From the NCBI GenBank assembly GCA_023382535.1, contig JAHDWA010000135.1, forward strand, positions 1-15,034: a stretch of 15,034 nucleotides of DNA, written 5' to 3'. Of this stretch, positions 14,631 to 15,034 are shown in pieces. The notes beneath the pieces are model-generated. The model made no database searches. It was not told where the DNA came from and worked only from the letters and a program-made list of their open reading frames with translations. Position 1 is the stretch's first letter, and the number at the start of each line of letters is the position of its first letter. This DNA comes from Anaerolineae bacterium. Its GTDB lineage: Bacteria > Chloroflexota > Anaerolineae > 4572-78 > J111. The position numbers and the translations under genes are program-made.

Positions 14631-14660
14631 TGGTTTTTTACTTCCGAGAGAGTTTATCAT

Positions 14661-15034
14661 CTAATTTTGCAGTTGGATGACAAATTCATACGTCGGCTTA
14701 TTGGCGCTGTCCGGGTCAACCAGCAAAGTGTACGTTCCTGTTTCGGCTAGCTGGATAGGTTCAGTGTCGCTATTGTAGACACTGAAGATTTCGGTCCGGC
14801 CGTCCGGCCCATAAAGAGTGAAGTATGCGCCCTCACTGGCGGATTGAAAATCAAACAGGATATTCTGCCCGGCTGTACCCTCGAACGTATAGGCCGCTGT
14901 TTGGCCGGGAATCTTGATCTCACCGCTGACAAATTGACCCAACTCAATGGATCCCCCCTCGATTTGGGGCGGGTTGACCTCCCAAACGACAAATTCGTAC
15001 TTGGGTTTATTGGAACTATCGGGGTCAACCGTCA
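14661..15034 (-). CDS. protein with tandem PPC-like beta-sandwich repeats, C-terminal part (5' end outside window)
   Basis: The frame is open from the window edge to TAG at 14661-14663, about 124 residues; TTG or ATG codons inside it are not needed as starts. The end of one repeat (TVDPDSSNKPKYEFVV) recurs 103 residues later as LLVDPDSANKPTYEFVI, so at least two copies of a ~103-residue unit exist. The complete unit begins near GQFVSGEIKIPGQTAAYTFEG, has LFDFQSASEGAYFTLYGPDG, and closes with ETGTYTLLVDPDS. This matches the look of bacterial pre-peptidase C-terminal (PPC) beta-sandwich domains: a G-Y/F-T-F strand early and G-T-Y-T-L near the end. Such domains occur at the ends of secreted proteins. 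The N-terminal function is outside the window. Confidence 0.7.
   Translation of the reverse strand, partial: TVDPDSSNKPKYEFVVWEVNPPQIEGGSIELGQFVSGEIKIPGQTAAYTFEGTAGQNILFDFQSASEGAYFTLYGPDGRTEIFSVYNSDTEPIQLAETGTYTLLVDPDSANKPTYEFVIQLQN

Overview
The window looks like chromosomal DNA from a GC-moderate environmental bacterium. The mix of cobalamin-domain radical SAM enzymes, a GxxExxY protein, an N/D-rich LysM surface protein and many short intergenic repeats suggests Chloroflexota (Anaerolineae-like), but this is inference from gene style; no rRNA or other phylogenetic marker is present. No tRNA, rRNA, transposase, phage gene or CRISPR array was seen.

Layout. (1) Positions 1-453, plus strand: the C-terminal part of a polytopic membrane protein resembling GT87/DUF2029 glycosyltransferases. 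It converges on an amidohydrolase (481-1668, minus). (2) The amidohydrolase diverges from a secreted LysM protein (1731-2744, plus) across a 62-bp gap. That gap holds overlapping, nearly symmetrical -10 boxes, and the LysM protein ends in 73 residues of alternating Asn and Asp/Glu. A 13-bp-arm hairpin (2873-2915) closes this convergent junction. (3) From there to the end every gene is on the minus strand. In transcription order: a protein with tandem ~103-residue PPC-like repeats (14661 to beyond the edge), a nucleotidyltransferase-fold protein, radical SAM enzyme C, a GxxExxY cassette bracketed by inverted repeats, radical SAM enzyme B, a membrane-anchored SGNH hydrolase, methyltransferase 2, radical SAM enzyme A, a HerA-like ATPase, and methyltransferase 1. 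A good sigma70-type promoter (14519-14547) sits before the nucleotidyltransferase gene.

How the genes may work together. The block from 14455 down to 6179 combines three B12-domain radical SAM proteins, a SAM methyltransferase, a membrane-anchored SGNH hydrolase/acyltransferase and a nucleotidyltransferase-fold protein. That set would suit modification of a lipid, envelope glycan or secondary metabolite; no substrate can be named from sequence. The HerA-like ATPase and methyltransferase 1 form a tight pair (10-bp gap) that may be independent of the pathway.

Most notable: both methyltransferases carry in-frame, low-complexity DNA repeats of different sequence at the same structural loop. The GxxExxY gene lies between 28-nt inverted repeats, separating two paralogous radical SAM genes. 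The LysM protein has a strictly alternating N/D-E tail.
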